From JAXLQL01 sp046331625 (GTDB taxonomy: Bacteria; Acidobacteriota; Terriglobia; Bryobacterales; Bryobacteraceae), in NCBI GenBank assembly GCA_046331625.1, contig JAXLQL010000027.1, positions 32,620 to 96,619 on the forward strand: 64,000 nt of DNA. Direction: 5' to 3'. Positions 43,837 through 52,109 of the stretch are shown in pieces. The position numbers and the translations under genes were made by a program. Position 1 is the first letter of the stretch. The number at the start of each line of letters is the position of its first letter. Under the pieces are notes generated by a model, which was given only the letters and a program-made list of their open reading frames with translations, had not been told where the DNA came from and made no database searches.

Positions 43837-46637
43837 AACGTCTTCTCCGCTTGCTCGCGGCTCCGCGGGCACTCGAAGCACGCCTGTTGTTGGGGAGTGT
43901 CGATCACCAATGGATCGGCGCTCACCTGCAGCGTAGCGTTGTTGCGGTCAACGATTCCGGCCGGGAGGATCTCGACGCGTGCAGTTCCGAAGGCCAGGCT
44001 TTCGAAAACAATCGTGCAGAGAGTGCGAGGTCCGCCCGCACCAAGCATCACGGCTACTTTGCCGGTGTCAGGAGACGTGCTCACGCCGACCCCGGGATTC
44101 ACCGCCACAACACGCAGCAGACGCGGATCGAACGCCACCTGGAGCATACCGGAGGCAATCTCAGGCCCGCTCATCACCAGATCAACATTCACCGTCCTTC
44201 CCTGCCGCACCGGCTGCTGAAATTGGATCCGCACGTTGCCCGAGGGAGCGGGTCCAGGTTGCGTAGGGCCTGGACCCGGGCTCATGCCGGTCTGCGGATG
44301 ACCGGACATGCCTCCCATCGGATTGGGCCCCGGTGACACCATGCCGGGGCCTCCAGGAGTGGGCGGCGTCACGCCCATCCCAGGATTCGTTTGCATACCG
44401 GGCATCGGTTGCGGTCCGCCCATTCCGGGGATCGGCTGCGGTCCGCCCATGCCGGGGATCGGTTGCGGTCCACCCATGCCGGGGATCGGCTGCGGTCCGC
44501 CCATGCCGGGGATCGGGTGCGGTCCACCCATGCCGGGGATCGGTTGCGGTCCACCCATGCCGGGGATCGGCTGCGGTCCGCCCATGCCGGGGATCGGTTG
44601 CGGTCCACCCATGCCGGGGATCGGTTGCGGTCCACCCATGCCGGGGATCGGTTGCGGTCCGCCCATACCGGGGATCGGTTGCGGTCCACCCATGCCGGGG
44701 ATCGGCTGCGGTCCGCCCATGCCGGGGATCGGTTGCGGTCCGCCCATGCCGGGCATCCCCATTCCGGCTCCGGGCATCGCCTGGCCCGGCGGAAGCTCCA
44801 GGACGCGATCCGTCGCCTGTGCCGCAACGGTGCGTCCATCTGGTGTCAGGTAACGCAGCCGCACCACCTGATCGCTCCCGGAAGGCAGACCAGCCAGGTT
44901 CACGTTGCGGATATCTGGAGCGCGAATGATATGGGGGATCAGCAGCGTGAGCACTTGGAGTTCCGTCTGCAGTAGCTTCTCGTTGCTGAACACGCGCCCC
45001 AGTACGGGAATCTGCGAAAGCCCCGGCAAACCGTTGCTGGCCTTCACGTCTTGCCGCTGCGTGACGATATCCCAGAAGTTGATCTCGCCTTCCTTCACGC
45101 GCACGTCGGCGACGCGCTTGCGCTGCGAGATGATCGGTTGCAGCACACCGCCCAGGTCGACGCGGTCTTGCACGGCCGAGCTGTCGGACTCGATATGCAG
45201 GCTCACTTCATCCGGCTCGTGAACCTTGGCGATGACGTCGATATTGAGGCCGACATCGAAGTATTGGAATTGGGTGTTGACCAGTGAGGAACCGCCCGCG
45301 AACGCGCCTGGACTGAAGCTGCCCGTCGCGTACGGGATCCGCTGGCCGATTCGCAGAATGGACTTCTGCCCTTCGATGGTGCGGAGCTGCGCTTTGTCGA
45401 GCACCTTTGTGCCGCCCACCTTCAGCAACGCGTTCAGAGCCGCGCCGGGCAAGGTCACGTTGAAGTCGCCCTTTTCCAGGCTCTTGATGGCGTCGAGCGG
45501 GATCCCCACACGGCCGCCCGCTTGTGTCGCGCCGAGAACCGACCGGGGCGCGAACACAATATTGGTGGCATTATCGGCCAATCCGAGCAGGTTCATGCCG
45601 AGTTGGCGCTCCCAGTTGCGGCTCACCGAGAGAATCACCACGTCGATGATGATCTCGGCCTTGGGCTTGTCGAGATCGGCGACGATCTTCTCTGCCAGAG
45701 CCACGCGGTCAGAATCGCCGCGGGCGATGATCACGCTCTGCGCCGGATGCACCTGGAGCTTCCTCATGTCGGTGATCCGCTGGACGGAATTGGCGATGTC
45801 GTTCACCTCTTGCGCGCCGGGCGCATTGGTCAGATAGAACGCCTTGGTCACCTGCTCTTCGTAGGCGCTACGGCGCATCGGATCGTCATTGGTCACGAAG
45901 ATCGTGTCACCCGAGAGCGGCTTCCAAAATGACTTGGTCACCAGGGCCACATAGTCGAGCACTTGATCGAGCGTCGCGCCCTGGAAATCGAGCATCTGAT
46001 TGAGCCCGAGCGAACGGTTCTGGTAGTCGGGATCGAACAGCACGCGCAGCTTGGCCTCGCGGCACACCGCCATGAACACTTCGCTCGCGGTCTGGTTGTT
46101 TACTTTGATAGCGGGCAGGGGCTTGGTGAGCTTCACCGTAAGCTGCGGTACCGGTGCGGCGGCCGCGAACTGCTCCTCGAGCTTCTTGTTCTTGCGCGGA
46201 AGAGGGTTCAGCAACAGGTCGTCGATGTTTGCCGAGGGATTTCGCCGGAGTTCGTTCAAGAGCTCTTTGGTCCGAGCGACTTCCTGGGGCGCAACCTCGG
46301 AGGCAGGGTCCAGTGACGCGGCCTTGTCGAATTCGGCAAGCGCTTCTTTGACTTTGCCCTTGTCGCGCAATACCTGGCCTTCGTACACGTGATACTGGGC
46401 GGCGAAAGCCCGTAACCGGTTGACTTCGAGCTGGTAGCCGATGTCGGCCCGGTCACTGGCGAGGGCTTCTTGCGCCAGGGCCAGGGCTTCGTCGAAATCC
46501 TTGGCAGTGTCTTTGAGTTCGGCCTGACGCGCTTTGGCGATCAGGATGTCGCCCTTTCGGGTCTTGGCGGCGGCCGGCCACGGCAACAAGGCCGCGATGA
46601 GGCACACCGATATCGCTGAATGGAATGAGCTCCGCAT
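43833..46637 (-). CDS. Secretin with Gly-Pro-Met repeats and cohesin-like tail
   Basis: The 934-residue outer-membrane protein has a signal to about 24 and a TPR-like helical region at about 28-130. Secretin N-domains follow (about 165-330; a KVNNQTASEVFMAVCREAKL-type STN/N0 block and FYLTNAPGAQEV). The secretin core (about 330-575) includes KAEIIIDVVILSVSRNWERQ, VLDKAQLRTIEGQKS and QTELQVLTLLIPHIIR. Then comes a 13-copy 9-residue repeat, and a cohesin-like domain at about 805-915 (VNVDLVMSGPEIASGMLQVA). PilQ/GspD-like proteins form outer-membrane pores. It heads the six-gene operon; no other secretion-system gene is nearby. Confidence 0.88.
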   Translation of the reverse strand: MRSSFHSAISVCLIAALLPWPAAAKTRKGDILIAKARQAELKDTAKDFDEALALAQEALASDRADIGYQLEVNRLRAFAAQYHVYEGQVLRDKGKVKEALAEFDKAASLDPASEVAPQEVARTKELLNELRRNPSANIDDLLLNPLPRKNKKLEEQFAAAAPVPQLTVKLTKPLPAIKVNNQTASEVFMAVCREAKLRVLFDPDYQNRSLGLNQMLDFQGATLDQVLDYVALVTKSFWKPLSGDTIFVTNDDPMRRSAYEEQVTKAFYLTNAPGAQEVNDIANSVQRITDMRKLQVHPAQSVIIARGDSDRVALAEKIVADLDKPKAEIIIDVVILSVSRNWERQLGMNLLGLADNATNIVFAPRSVLGATQAGGRVGIPLDAIKSLEKGDFNVTLPGAALNALLKVGGTKVLDKAQLRTIEGQKSILRIGQRIPYATGSFSPGAFAGGSSLVNTQFQYFDVGLNIDVIAKVHEPDEVSLHIESDSSAVQDRVDLGGVLQPIISQRKRVADVRVKEGEINFWDIVTQRQDVKASNGLPGLSQIPVLGRVFSNEKLLQTELQVLTLLIPHIIRAPDIRNVNLAGLPSGSDQVVRLRYLTPDGRTVAAQATDRVLELPPGQAMPGAGMGMPGMGGPQPIPGMGGPQPIPGMGGPQPIPGMGGPQPIPGMGGPQPIPGMGGPQPIPGMGGPQPIPGMGGPQPIPGMGGPHPIPGMGGPQPIPGMGGPQPIPGMGGPQPIPGMGGPQPMPGMQTNPGMGVTPPTPGGPGMVSPGPNPMGGMSGHPQTGMSPGPGPTQPGPAPSGNVRIQFQQPVRQGRTVNVDLVMSGPEIASGMLQVAFDPRLLRVVAVNPGVGVSTSPDTGKVAVMLGAGGPRTLCTIVFESLAFGTARVEILPAGIVDRNNATLQVSADPLVIDTPQQQACFECPRSREQAEKTL
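44405..44755. repeat. 13 tandem copies of a 27-bp unit inside the secretin gene
   Basis: Thirteen copies of a 27-bp unit (plus-strand core GGYTGCGGTCCRCCCATG) encode PGMGGPQPI, one copy reading GGPHPI. Copies differ mainly at synonymous third positions, so selection seems to keep the peptide. The unit length is a multiple of three, so copy-number changes keep the frame. The antisense frames are open only because of this repeat. Confidence 0.95.
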
Positions 46638-46761
46638 GTTCGTTCCGCTTTCCGCCTGCTACGCAACAGGCGTCTACACTCTCTACAGGGAGAGCAGGGG
46701 GTCAAAATGTGTCAGGGTTCGAAGATTTTTTTCTGCGCGACAGATTTCGCCGCCACAAAAG

Positions 46762-46789
46762 GCAAAGAGGCCGCGCCGAAGCGCGGCCT
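46762..46789 (-). terminator. Intrinsic terminator after the Cys-rich protein gene
   Basis: On the minus strand the 9-bp stem AGGCCGCGC/GCGCGGCCT has a TTCG loop and is followed by a T-rich tract (CTTTGCCTTTT). It lies about 60 bp beyond the stop at 46849. The rest of 46638-46848 holds the secretin gene's upstream region and no other gene. Confidence 0.8.
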
Positions 46790-46848
46790 GAGTCACCGTC
46801 TGGAGGGAGATTGTCCCTTCTGGACGGATTTCGATTGGTCATGCCCGA

Positions 46849-47934
46849 CTACGGCGCGGCGCAGACCGGATGCGTGTACGAACGGACCACCGCCGACATT
46901 CCCGTGATGTCCAACGTCTCGATCGGGATCGCGTTGAACACCGAGTTGGCCCGGTCCACGTCTGCTTGGGATCCCGCTCCGGCCGCCTGCATGGTGGCGA
47001 AAACGTCACCCCAGGTATTCACCGTCGCATCCTTGATGGGAACCCCGGCTTTGTTCGAGGACTCCTTGACAGCCTGGATAACGGCCTGCTTGCTCAAGTA
47101 CGTGCCGCCTGTCGCCATCGCGGCCTTGCCCGCCGCGATCAGCGCTTCCTTCAGCCCTTCTCGGAACGCCGCCGTCACCACGCCGCCCACGCCCGGAAGC
47201 GCGAAGCTCGCCCACGTGATCGCCATGTTGATCGTGGAGATCACCATGTCGGCGGTCATCGCGGCGCAGGTGGCTTGGTCTTTTGCGCAGCCACCGCCGC
47301 ACTGGAACGGATTGGAAGTTGGGCAGCCGCCCCAGCATACCGGACCCACGCCTTTGTAGCTGGCCTTGCAGGCCGAGTAACACAAGCCGGCGTCGTAAAC
47401 CTGGCCTGCAGCGCACTGCGGCGAGATCGTATCGCGCACGTAGGATTGCTTGGCGCAAGCTGCGCCCAGATCGGGCATGCCAGAGGGGCACGTCGGACTG
47501 CAGACGTTGGCCCCCACTGGCGAATAGCCAGCCTTGCATGTCGGATATGCCATGGCGCCCCACATCTCGCACGTGCGGCTTTCGGCGGACTGACAGCGGC
47601 CGAGCATCCCGGAGTTGCTGAAGCCATCCTGGATCTGCCAACCGTAGCCGGCTCCTCGGCCGTAGGGAGCTCCCTTGGTGCAGACGGCGCCGGAGTCAGT
47701 GAATCCAGAAGGGCAGTTTTGGAAGCAAGAGGCCACGAATCCGGTGTAACCATCCTTGCATTTGGGGTAACAAAGCAGCCCCTGTTTCTGTTGGTCGAAC
47801 GTACAGTCGCCAGGGATTGTGCCGACTCCGCGTCCGTAGCTCGACTTCCAGCAGAAGTCGGCGGCGGAGGCGGATTGGGCGGAGATAACGGAGACGGCCA
47901 GCACCACTGCCAGCGCGCGTTGTATGGGCTTCAT
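46849..47934 (-). CDS. Cys-rich secreted protein, function unknown
   Basis: The 361-residue protein starts at ATG 47934, where a signal peptide begins (MKPIQRALAVVLAVSVISAQ). Residues about 25-230 carry many cysteines in an epidermal-growth-factor-like pattern (CYPKCKDGYTGFVASCFQNC, CKAGYSPVG, CSPTCPSG, CYSACKASYKGVG). A Gly/Ala-rich hydrophobic stretch follows (ITWASFALPGVGGVVTAAF), and then a helical tail. The 907-residue protein at 49366 shares this layout of Cys-rich part plus hydrophobic helices. The gene has its own promoter motif (47986-48015) and terminator. The many disulfides agree with a DsbA gene just upstream. I do not recognise the family. Confidence 0.75.
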   Translation of the reverse strand: MKPIQRALAVVLAVSVISAQSASAADFCWKSSYGRGVGTIPGDCTFDQQKQGLLCYPKCKDGYTGFVASCFQNCPSGFTDSGAVCTKGAPYGRGAGYGWQIQDGFSNSGMLGRCQSAESRTCEMWGAMAYPTCKAGYSPVGANVCSPTCPSGMPDLGAACAKQSYVRDTISPQCAAGQVYDAGLCYSACKASYKGVGPVCWGGCPTSNPFQCGGGCAKDQATCAAMTADMVISTINMAITWASFALPGVGGVVTAAFREGLKEALIAAGKAAMATGGTYLSKQAVIQAVKESSNKAGVPIKDATVNTWGDVFATMQAAGAGSQADVDRANSVFNAIPIETLDITGMSAVVRSYTHPVCAAP

Positions 47935-47985
47935 GGGTCGGAGTTCCTTTCCTTCGAGGGCTCGGGCGATCCCCTCTGTTTCTCT

Positions 47986-48015
47986 ATTGGGCGCGGACCG
48001 TGCCAAATAGCGCCA
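47986..48015 (-). promoter_or_regulatory. Shared promoter-like motif, copy 1 (Cys-rich gene)
   Basis: The minus strand reads TGGCG (48015-48011), 19 bases, then CCCAAT (47991-47986), which is 51 bp before the ATG. The same pair with the same 19-base spacing lies before dsbA and the tectonin-like gene. Upstream, CCTGGCGCTATTTG is nearly the same as CCTGGCGCGATTCG of the dsbA copy. It could be the target of the adjacent ECF sigma factor. Confidence 0.55.
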
Positions 48016-48046
48016 GGCAGACTTACCTTTTTTTCGCCCCGCGCAA

Positions 48047-48089
48047 CAAAAAAGGGGCGCGCGACTCCCGAGTTGGAAGCCGCGCGCCC
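48047..48089 (-). terminator. Intrinsic terminator after the dsbA-type gene
   Basis: On the minus strand GGGCGCGCG (48089-48081) pairs with CGCGCGCCC (48063-48055) and is followed by C then TTTTTT (48053-48048). The hairpin lies 18 bp after the dsbA stop, a classic rho-independent terminator. Confidence 0.88.
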
Positions 48090-48107
48090 GAGTAGGCCGC
48101 GGAACCC

Positions 48108-48854
48108 TTACCTGGCGGCCATTGGTTGGGCCTGCGCCTTCGCCTTGGCAATCAGGCCCTTGAACGCTTCTTCGGAAAGCGCGCCGGGCACTACTTCGTC
48201 GCCGATGACGAAAGCCGGCGTCGCCTGGATCGCCAGCGCCTCGCTCAGTGTCCGATTCTGCGCGAGCGCCGCTTGGAGTTCCGGCTTGGCCATGTCCTTT
48301 TGCAGCCGCTCGGTATCGAGGCCGCTCTTCTTGGCCAGATCGGAAATCACCTCGGGGGTGAATTCAGAAGCGGCCATCAGCGCCTGATGAAACTTCAGAT
48401 ACCCGCCCTGCTCATGCGCGGCCAATGCGGCGAGGGCCGCCACGCTCGACTCCGGCCCGAGGATCGGCAGTTCCTTGAACACCACGCGAATCGACGGATC
48501 TTCCTCCATCAGCTTCTTCACGGTGGGGCTCACCCGCTTGCAATAGCCGCAGCGATAGTCGAAGAACTCGACGATCGTCACTGGACTCGCAGCCTTGCCG
48601 AACGAAGGCGTCTTGGCATCGGCGAGCAGCGCGTCGCGGTGCGCGGTGAGCGCGGTCTTGGCCTGGACGCGCCGCGCCTCGGCCTGCTTCTTCTCGAGCG
48701 CCTGGCTCATGTCGAGCAGGAGTTCGGGGTGCTCGAGCAGGTAGGCCCGGATCGTGGCTTCGATCTCGCTCTTCGAGACGGCGTCGGCGGCGCGGGTGGC
48801 TGCGGGCGCCAGCAGCAGTCCGGAAAGCAGAAGGGCTTGGAGTTTCATCTTCAT
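48108..48854 (-). CDS. DsbA-family thiol:disulfide oxidoreductase
   Basis: The 248-residue periplasmic protein has a signal peptide (MKMKLQALLLSGLLLAPAAT) and an N-terminal helical extension (SKSEIEATIRAYLLEHPELL) as in ScsC/DsbG-like or Bdb-type DsbA proteins. The thioredoxin fold has the active-site CGYC (Cys102, Cys105) in FFDYRCGYCKR and the cis-proline in QATPAFVIGD. It forms or shuffles disulfides in exported proteins. It sits between the two Cys-rich protein genes, so these are probable clients. It carries its own promoter motif (48891-48920) and terminator. A methionine at residue 3 is an alternative start. Confidence 0.92.
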   Translation of the reverse strand: MKMKLQALLLSGLLLAPAATRAADAVSKSEIEATIRAYLLEHPELLLDMSQALEKKQAEARRVQAKTALTAHRDALLADAKTPSFGKAASPVTIVEFFDYRCGYCKRVSPTVKKLMEEDPSIRVVFKELPILGPESSVAALAALAAHEQGGYLKFHQALMAASEFTPEVISDLAKKSGLDTERLQKDMAKPELQAALAQNRTLSEALAIQATPAFVIGDEVVPGALSEEAFKGLIAKAKAQAQPMAAR

Positions 48855-48890
48855 GTCAGGTTTCCTTTCGGTTCAGGGTTCTCAATCTGG

Positions 48891-48920
48891 ATAGGGTGCG
48901 CAGGGGGGCGAATCGCGCCA
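48891..48920 (-). promoter_or_regulatory. Shared promoter-like motif, copy 2 (dsbA-type gene)
   Basis: The minus strand reads TGGCG (48920-48916), 19 bases, then CCCTAT (48896-48891), 36 bp before the ATG at 48854. The spacing is identical to copies 1 and 3, and the bases just after TGGCG (CGATTCG) resemble those of copy 1 (CTATTTG). Confidence 0.55.
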
Positions 48921-48929
48921 GGAGATAGG

Positions 48930-48960
48930 AAAAAAAGGAGCCGGGGTTTCCCCCGGCTCT
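48930..48960 (-). terminator. Intrinsic terminator after the small secreted protein gene
   Basis: On the minus strand GAGCCGGGG (48959-48951) pairs with CCCCGGCTC (48946-48938) around a GAAA loop and is followed by CTTTTTTT (48937-48930). It lies 16 bp after the stop at 48976 and just before the dsbA promoter motif. Confidence 0.9.
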
Positions 48961-48975
48961 TGACACCACATTCCG

Positions 48976-49353
48976 CTATTGAGCGAGCTTGGCGAGCACG
49001 CCCGCCAGTGCCTTGCTCACCTCCTTGTTCCTCTTGATGCGGTGCGTCTGTTCGTGCAGGGAGGCCGTGGCTACCTGCATGTCAGCCACCTTCTCTTTCA
49101 TTGCGGCTTCCATTTCGGCTTGGCTGGTGTTTCCGGCCGCCAGTTGCGCCTTGGCGTTCTTCATCGCAGTGATGGCGGTATCCAACGCGGTGGCATTGGC
49201 CTTGGCGTCGTTCTCGTTGTTGATCTTGGCGAGAACGGCCACAACACCGTTAATCGAAGCGATGTAGTTGGCCAGCATGTCTTTGAACGCGGCCTGCGCG
49301 GGGATGATCAACAGGAGCAAGCCGGCAACGGTAACGATCAGTTTGGTCTTCAT
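48976..49353 (-). CDS. Small secreted alpha-helical protein
   Basis: The 125-residue protein has a signal peptide (MKTKLIVTVAGLLLLIIPAQ) and an Ala/Lys/Asn-rich helical body (DAKANATALDTAITAMKNAK) that could form a coiled coil; it has no cysteine. It starts 12 bp after the stop of the 907-residue protein with a GGAG Shine-Dalgarno, so the two are co-transcribed, and it is closed by a strong terminator. Function unknown; possibly a chaperone or partner of the large protein, inferred from position only. Confidence 0.75.
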   Translation of the reverse strand: MKTKLIVTVAGLLLLIIPAQAAFKDMLANYIASINGVVAVLAKINNENDAKANATALDTAITAMKNAKAQLAAGNTSQAEMEAAMKEKVADMQVATASLHEQTHRIKRNKEVSKALAGVLAKLAQ

Positions 49354-49365
49354 GTGAGTTCTCCT

Positions 49366-52089
49366 TTAGATGCCCTTCGGCCGGGCGTATTTGCGGGCGG
49401 CGGCCCACTTCGCAGCTTCCTGAGCCATGGTGGTGAGGCCGGGGATGGCTGGTTCGGTAACGTCCATCGCCTGCCCCCAGAACAACAGGGTGGTGGCACG
49501 GCCGTCGTCAGTCGACATCAGAGTGGGGACATCGACGGGCTGCCGGGCCTTGTCGAGCATTACCACCAGTTCTGGCCTGGCGGTCTCGATTTGCATCAGT
49601 TGGTTAGCGGCAATCCCGATCAGGATACCCACGGCGATTTCAGCGATGATCGTGCCCACCAGCGTGGCCCCGATTGCTGTGCCGAGAGTGCGCACCGCCG
49701 TTACCACTTTGGTAAGGCTCGATGGAGTGGTAGCCGGCGGTTTGGAAAGGCGTGCCGTCTTGGTCGCAGCCTCCACTGCCTTGCTGGGCGAACTGCCCGT
49801 CGGCTTGGTCTTGCCTTCCAGTGTCTCATCGAAGAAATCGAGTGCCGCATTCCTCTCGCCTTCCTTCAAGTTGTAGGCGGCCGCCATGCCCAGCGCAGTC
49901 AGACCCGCACCGCCGACCGAACCCGCAATCGCCGTCATGGTGTTCTTGAAATCGAACGGCACGGTTCCGTAACTGAATGCGCGCTGCAAGGGCGACTTGG
50001 CGATGCTCGATTCGAAAGCATCTCGATTGGCCTTCCAGGCGTCGTACATGTCCAAAGCCTGTTGCGCGTAGTAGGCGCGCCGCTCCAAGATGTACCGGGC
50101 GAAGGAGTCGATGAGCTTCTGCTCGGACTGCGAGCGTAGCGAGGCGCCCTTCCGGGCCGCTCCCTGCAGCATCAGGTAGGCGACGGCACGAAGTGGAACG
50201 CTGTTGATCGGATCCTTGGCGATGCCGGTCCAGGCATTGGTCACGTAGGTTGTGGCGTCGGCGCCCGTAAGGCCCTTGGCGTCGGCAAGGGCATAGAGAT
50301 AGCCGGTCAGCATATCCGGGTACTCGAACAACCGCGCGTCCGTGATCACTTCCAGGGCGCCGCCCATGCTGGCCAGGCCGGGCTGCCAGAAAGGTGAAGG
50401 CTGGTAACGGAACGCGACATCGCAGCCCTGGGTCAGTGTTTTGGTTGAAGTGTAGGCCACGTCGGTTTCGTCATCCTGCTTGTAGAGCGCCACGCCGTTA
50501 CGCACCGTGATCAGGAACGTACCGTCCTTCGCCACGACAGGGCAGGCAAAACAGCCGCCGGCGCCTACGTCGAGGAACGGTTGACCCGGCTGCTTCATGC
50601 CGGCGAATCCCAGCGTGTCGCGATCCGGTTTCGGACAGCCGTTGTAGCCGATCATGCTGGCCCAATTGGTCTGGTTACTGGGCGAAGCGCAGGCTTTGCT
50701 CTCCCAGATGGAAAAGCCCGTGCGGCGGGGATGATCCGAAGGGCATGACCAGCAACTGCCGCCCGCGCCGTCCGGCGAGTAGCCGTCCCAAAACGAGCCA
50801 TCGGGGCATTGCCAAGCCCAACCGGGCGACTTCACTTTGGTGGCCGACACCAACGACTCTTTCGGCGAGCGCCAGCAAGCCGTGGAACTGGTAATCGAGT
50901 CGAGCGAGCGGATCCAACCGCCCGAACCGTCGTCATCCGGGCACTTCCAGCAAGTGCCGCCGTAGATCGGATCGTAGAAACCCGACGAACAGGTGGTGCT
51001 CAGCGTGTGCTTGCCGACATAGGTGGCGAGCGCGCGTCCACAATCGTTGGCTTCCACCGAGGCCGAGCACAGCAGCTTGCCTTTCGTGCCGATGTTGGCC
51101 CAGGAAGTGGAGCGAACGTCCGGCTTCAAAGCCACAGGCCCCGGTAGAGGGACACGGTAAATCGTCAAATTGGCGTCAATCACATAACCCGAGCCGATGC
51201 CATCCACGGCGAGAAACGTCGCCCCCAGGCCCGGGAATTCCACTAGCTTTGACCCGTTCCACCACTGCAAGTGTCCCGCTCCGCCCGGCGAAGCCATCGG
51301 CGCCCATACGGCTCCGTCACCGCCGATCGCGATGTCATAGCCGCCGAACGGCAGCTTCTCGAATGTGCTCTTGTTCCACCGGTAGCCGCCTTTGGTACCC
51401 ATCACCCAGGGCGAACCGAACGGGTCCACCGCGATACGGCGCGCCGCTGTGTCGTTGATAGTCCCGAAGGTCTGCCACACTTTGCCGTCCCACTTTTGGA
51501 CCGCGCCCGTGGGCGTGACGATGCACATCGTGCCGTCTGAGCCTATGGCGATGTCGGAGGCCGTGCCCACGAGCTTGGTCCAGACGCGGAGGTCTCCGCT
51601 GTACCACCAAATGGCGCCAGAATTGTCCACCACGAACGCGACTCCGTCGGGTGAGACGGCGATGCGGCTTGCCACCGTCTTGCTGTTTGTCAGATCGAGT
51701 GCCGGCATCTTGATGAACTTGGAGCCGCTCCACTGCCACGCGGCGTAGTCGGTGCCAATGATCCAGACAGAACCGTTGGCCGACGCCGCGATGTCGACGC
51801 CCTTTCCGGCCAGAATCGTGCCGCTGATGGTGACCGGCTTGGGCTCGGGTGCGGAAGTCGTGGTTCCGCTCAAGAGTCCGATGGATTCAGGCGTCAGCGT
51901 ACCCGGAGTGATCGTCAACTGATTCAGCGCGTCCTGATTGATGGTCAGGGGCGTGATGGTCGTCTGAGCAGACACCGGGGCGAGAGTGACCGCGAAGATG
52001 GCGCAAAGGGCCGTGACCGGCGTGTGCCGGCCCCGGCACAAGAGTGCGCCCAGCGGCGAGGGCTTTCTTTGATTCATTCGAGGGTTCAT
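49366..52089 (-). CDS. Tectonin-like propeller / Cys-rich secreted protein
   Basis: The 907-residue secreted protein has an N-terminal signal (about 20-42; VTALCAIFAVTLAPVSAQ). A tectonin-type beta-propeller occupies about 85-330, with repeats such as GKGVDIAASANGSVWIIGTD, GTASDIAIGSDGTMCIV and GGYDIAIGGDGAVWAPM. A Cys-rich region of about 340-530 has at least ten cysteines in CWKCPDDDG- and CWSCPSDH-like motifs. A helical region precedes Gly/Ala-rich hydrophobic helices near 730-745 and 825-850. An AAGGA Shine-Dalgarno and the shared promoter motif lie just upstream. The mixture resembles a surface lectin or toxin-like protein; no enzyme motif was found. Confidence 0.75.
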   Translation of the reverse strand: MNPRMNQRKPSPLGALLCRGRHTPVTALCAIFAVTLAPVSAQTTITPLTINQDALNQLTITPGTLTPESIGLLSGTTTSAPEPKPVTISGTILAGKGVDIAASANGSVWIIGTDYAAWQWSGSKFIKMPALDLTNSKTVASRIAVSPDGVAFVVDNSGAIWWYSGDLRVWTKLVGTASDIAIGSDGTMCIVTPTGAVQKWDGKVWQTFGTINDTAARRIAVDPFGSPWVMGTKGGYRWNKSTFEKLPFGGYDIAIGGDGAVWAPMASPGGAGHLQWWNGSKLVEFPGLGATFLAVDGIGSGYVIDANLTIYRVPLPGPVALKPDVRSTSWANIGTKGKLLCSASVEANDCGRALATYVGKHTLSTTCSSGFYDPIYGGTCWKCPDDDGSGGWIRSLDSITSSTACWRSPKESLVSATKVKSPGWAWQCPDGSFWDGYSPDGAGGSCWSCPSDHPRRTGFSIWESKACASPSNQTNWASMIGYNGCPKPDRDTLGFAGMKQPGQPFLDVGAGGCFACPVVAKDGTFLITVRNGVALYKQDDETDVAYTSTKTLTQGCDVAFRYQPSPFWQPGLASMGGALEVITDARLFEYPDMLTGYLYALADAKGLTGADATTYVTNAWTGIAKDPINSVPLRAVAYLMLQGAARKGASLRSQSEQKLIDSFARYILERRAYYAQQALDMYDAWKANRDAFESSIAKSPLQRAFSYGTVPFDFKNTMTAIAGSVGGAGLTALGMAAAYNLKEGERNAALDFFDETLEGKTKPTGSSPSKAVEAATKTARLSKPPATTPSSLTKVVTAVRTLGTAIGATLVGTIIAEIAVGILIGIAANQLMQIETARPELVVMLDKARQPVDVPTLMSTDDGRATTLLFWGQAMDVTEPAIPGLTTMAQEAAKWAAARKYARPKGI

Positions 52090-52109
52090 GAGAATGTCCT
52101 TCGAGAATC

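Noticed and set aside
44405..44755. CRISPR-like direct repeats
   Set aside because: The 27-bp units are contiguous with no unique spacers and are in frame within a protein.
44308..44975. Three long plus-strand frames with collagen-like repeats
   Set aside because: They are antisense to the secretin gene and are open only because of the 27-bp repeat; the minus-strand frame has the signal peptide, domains and synonymous variation.
47992..48004. Sigma54-type promoter TGGCAC-N5-xxGC before the Cys-rich gene
   Set aside because: Only part of the -12 element fits, and the other two genes of the group lack it.
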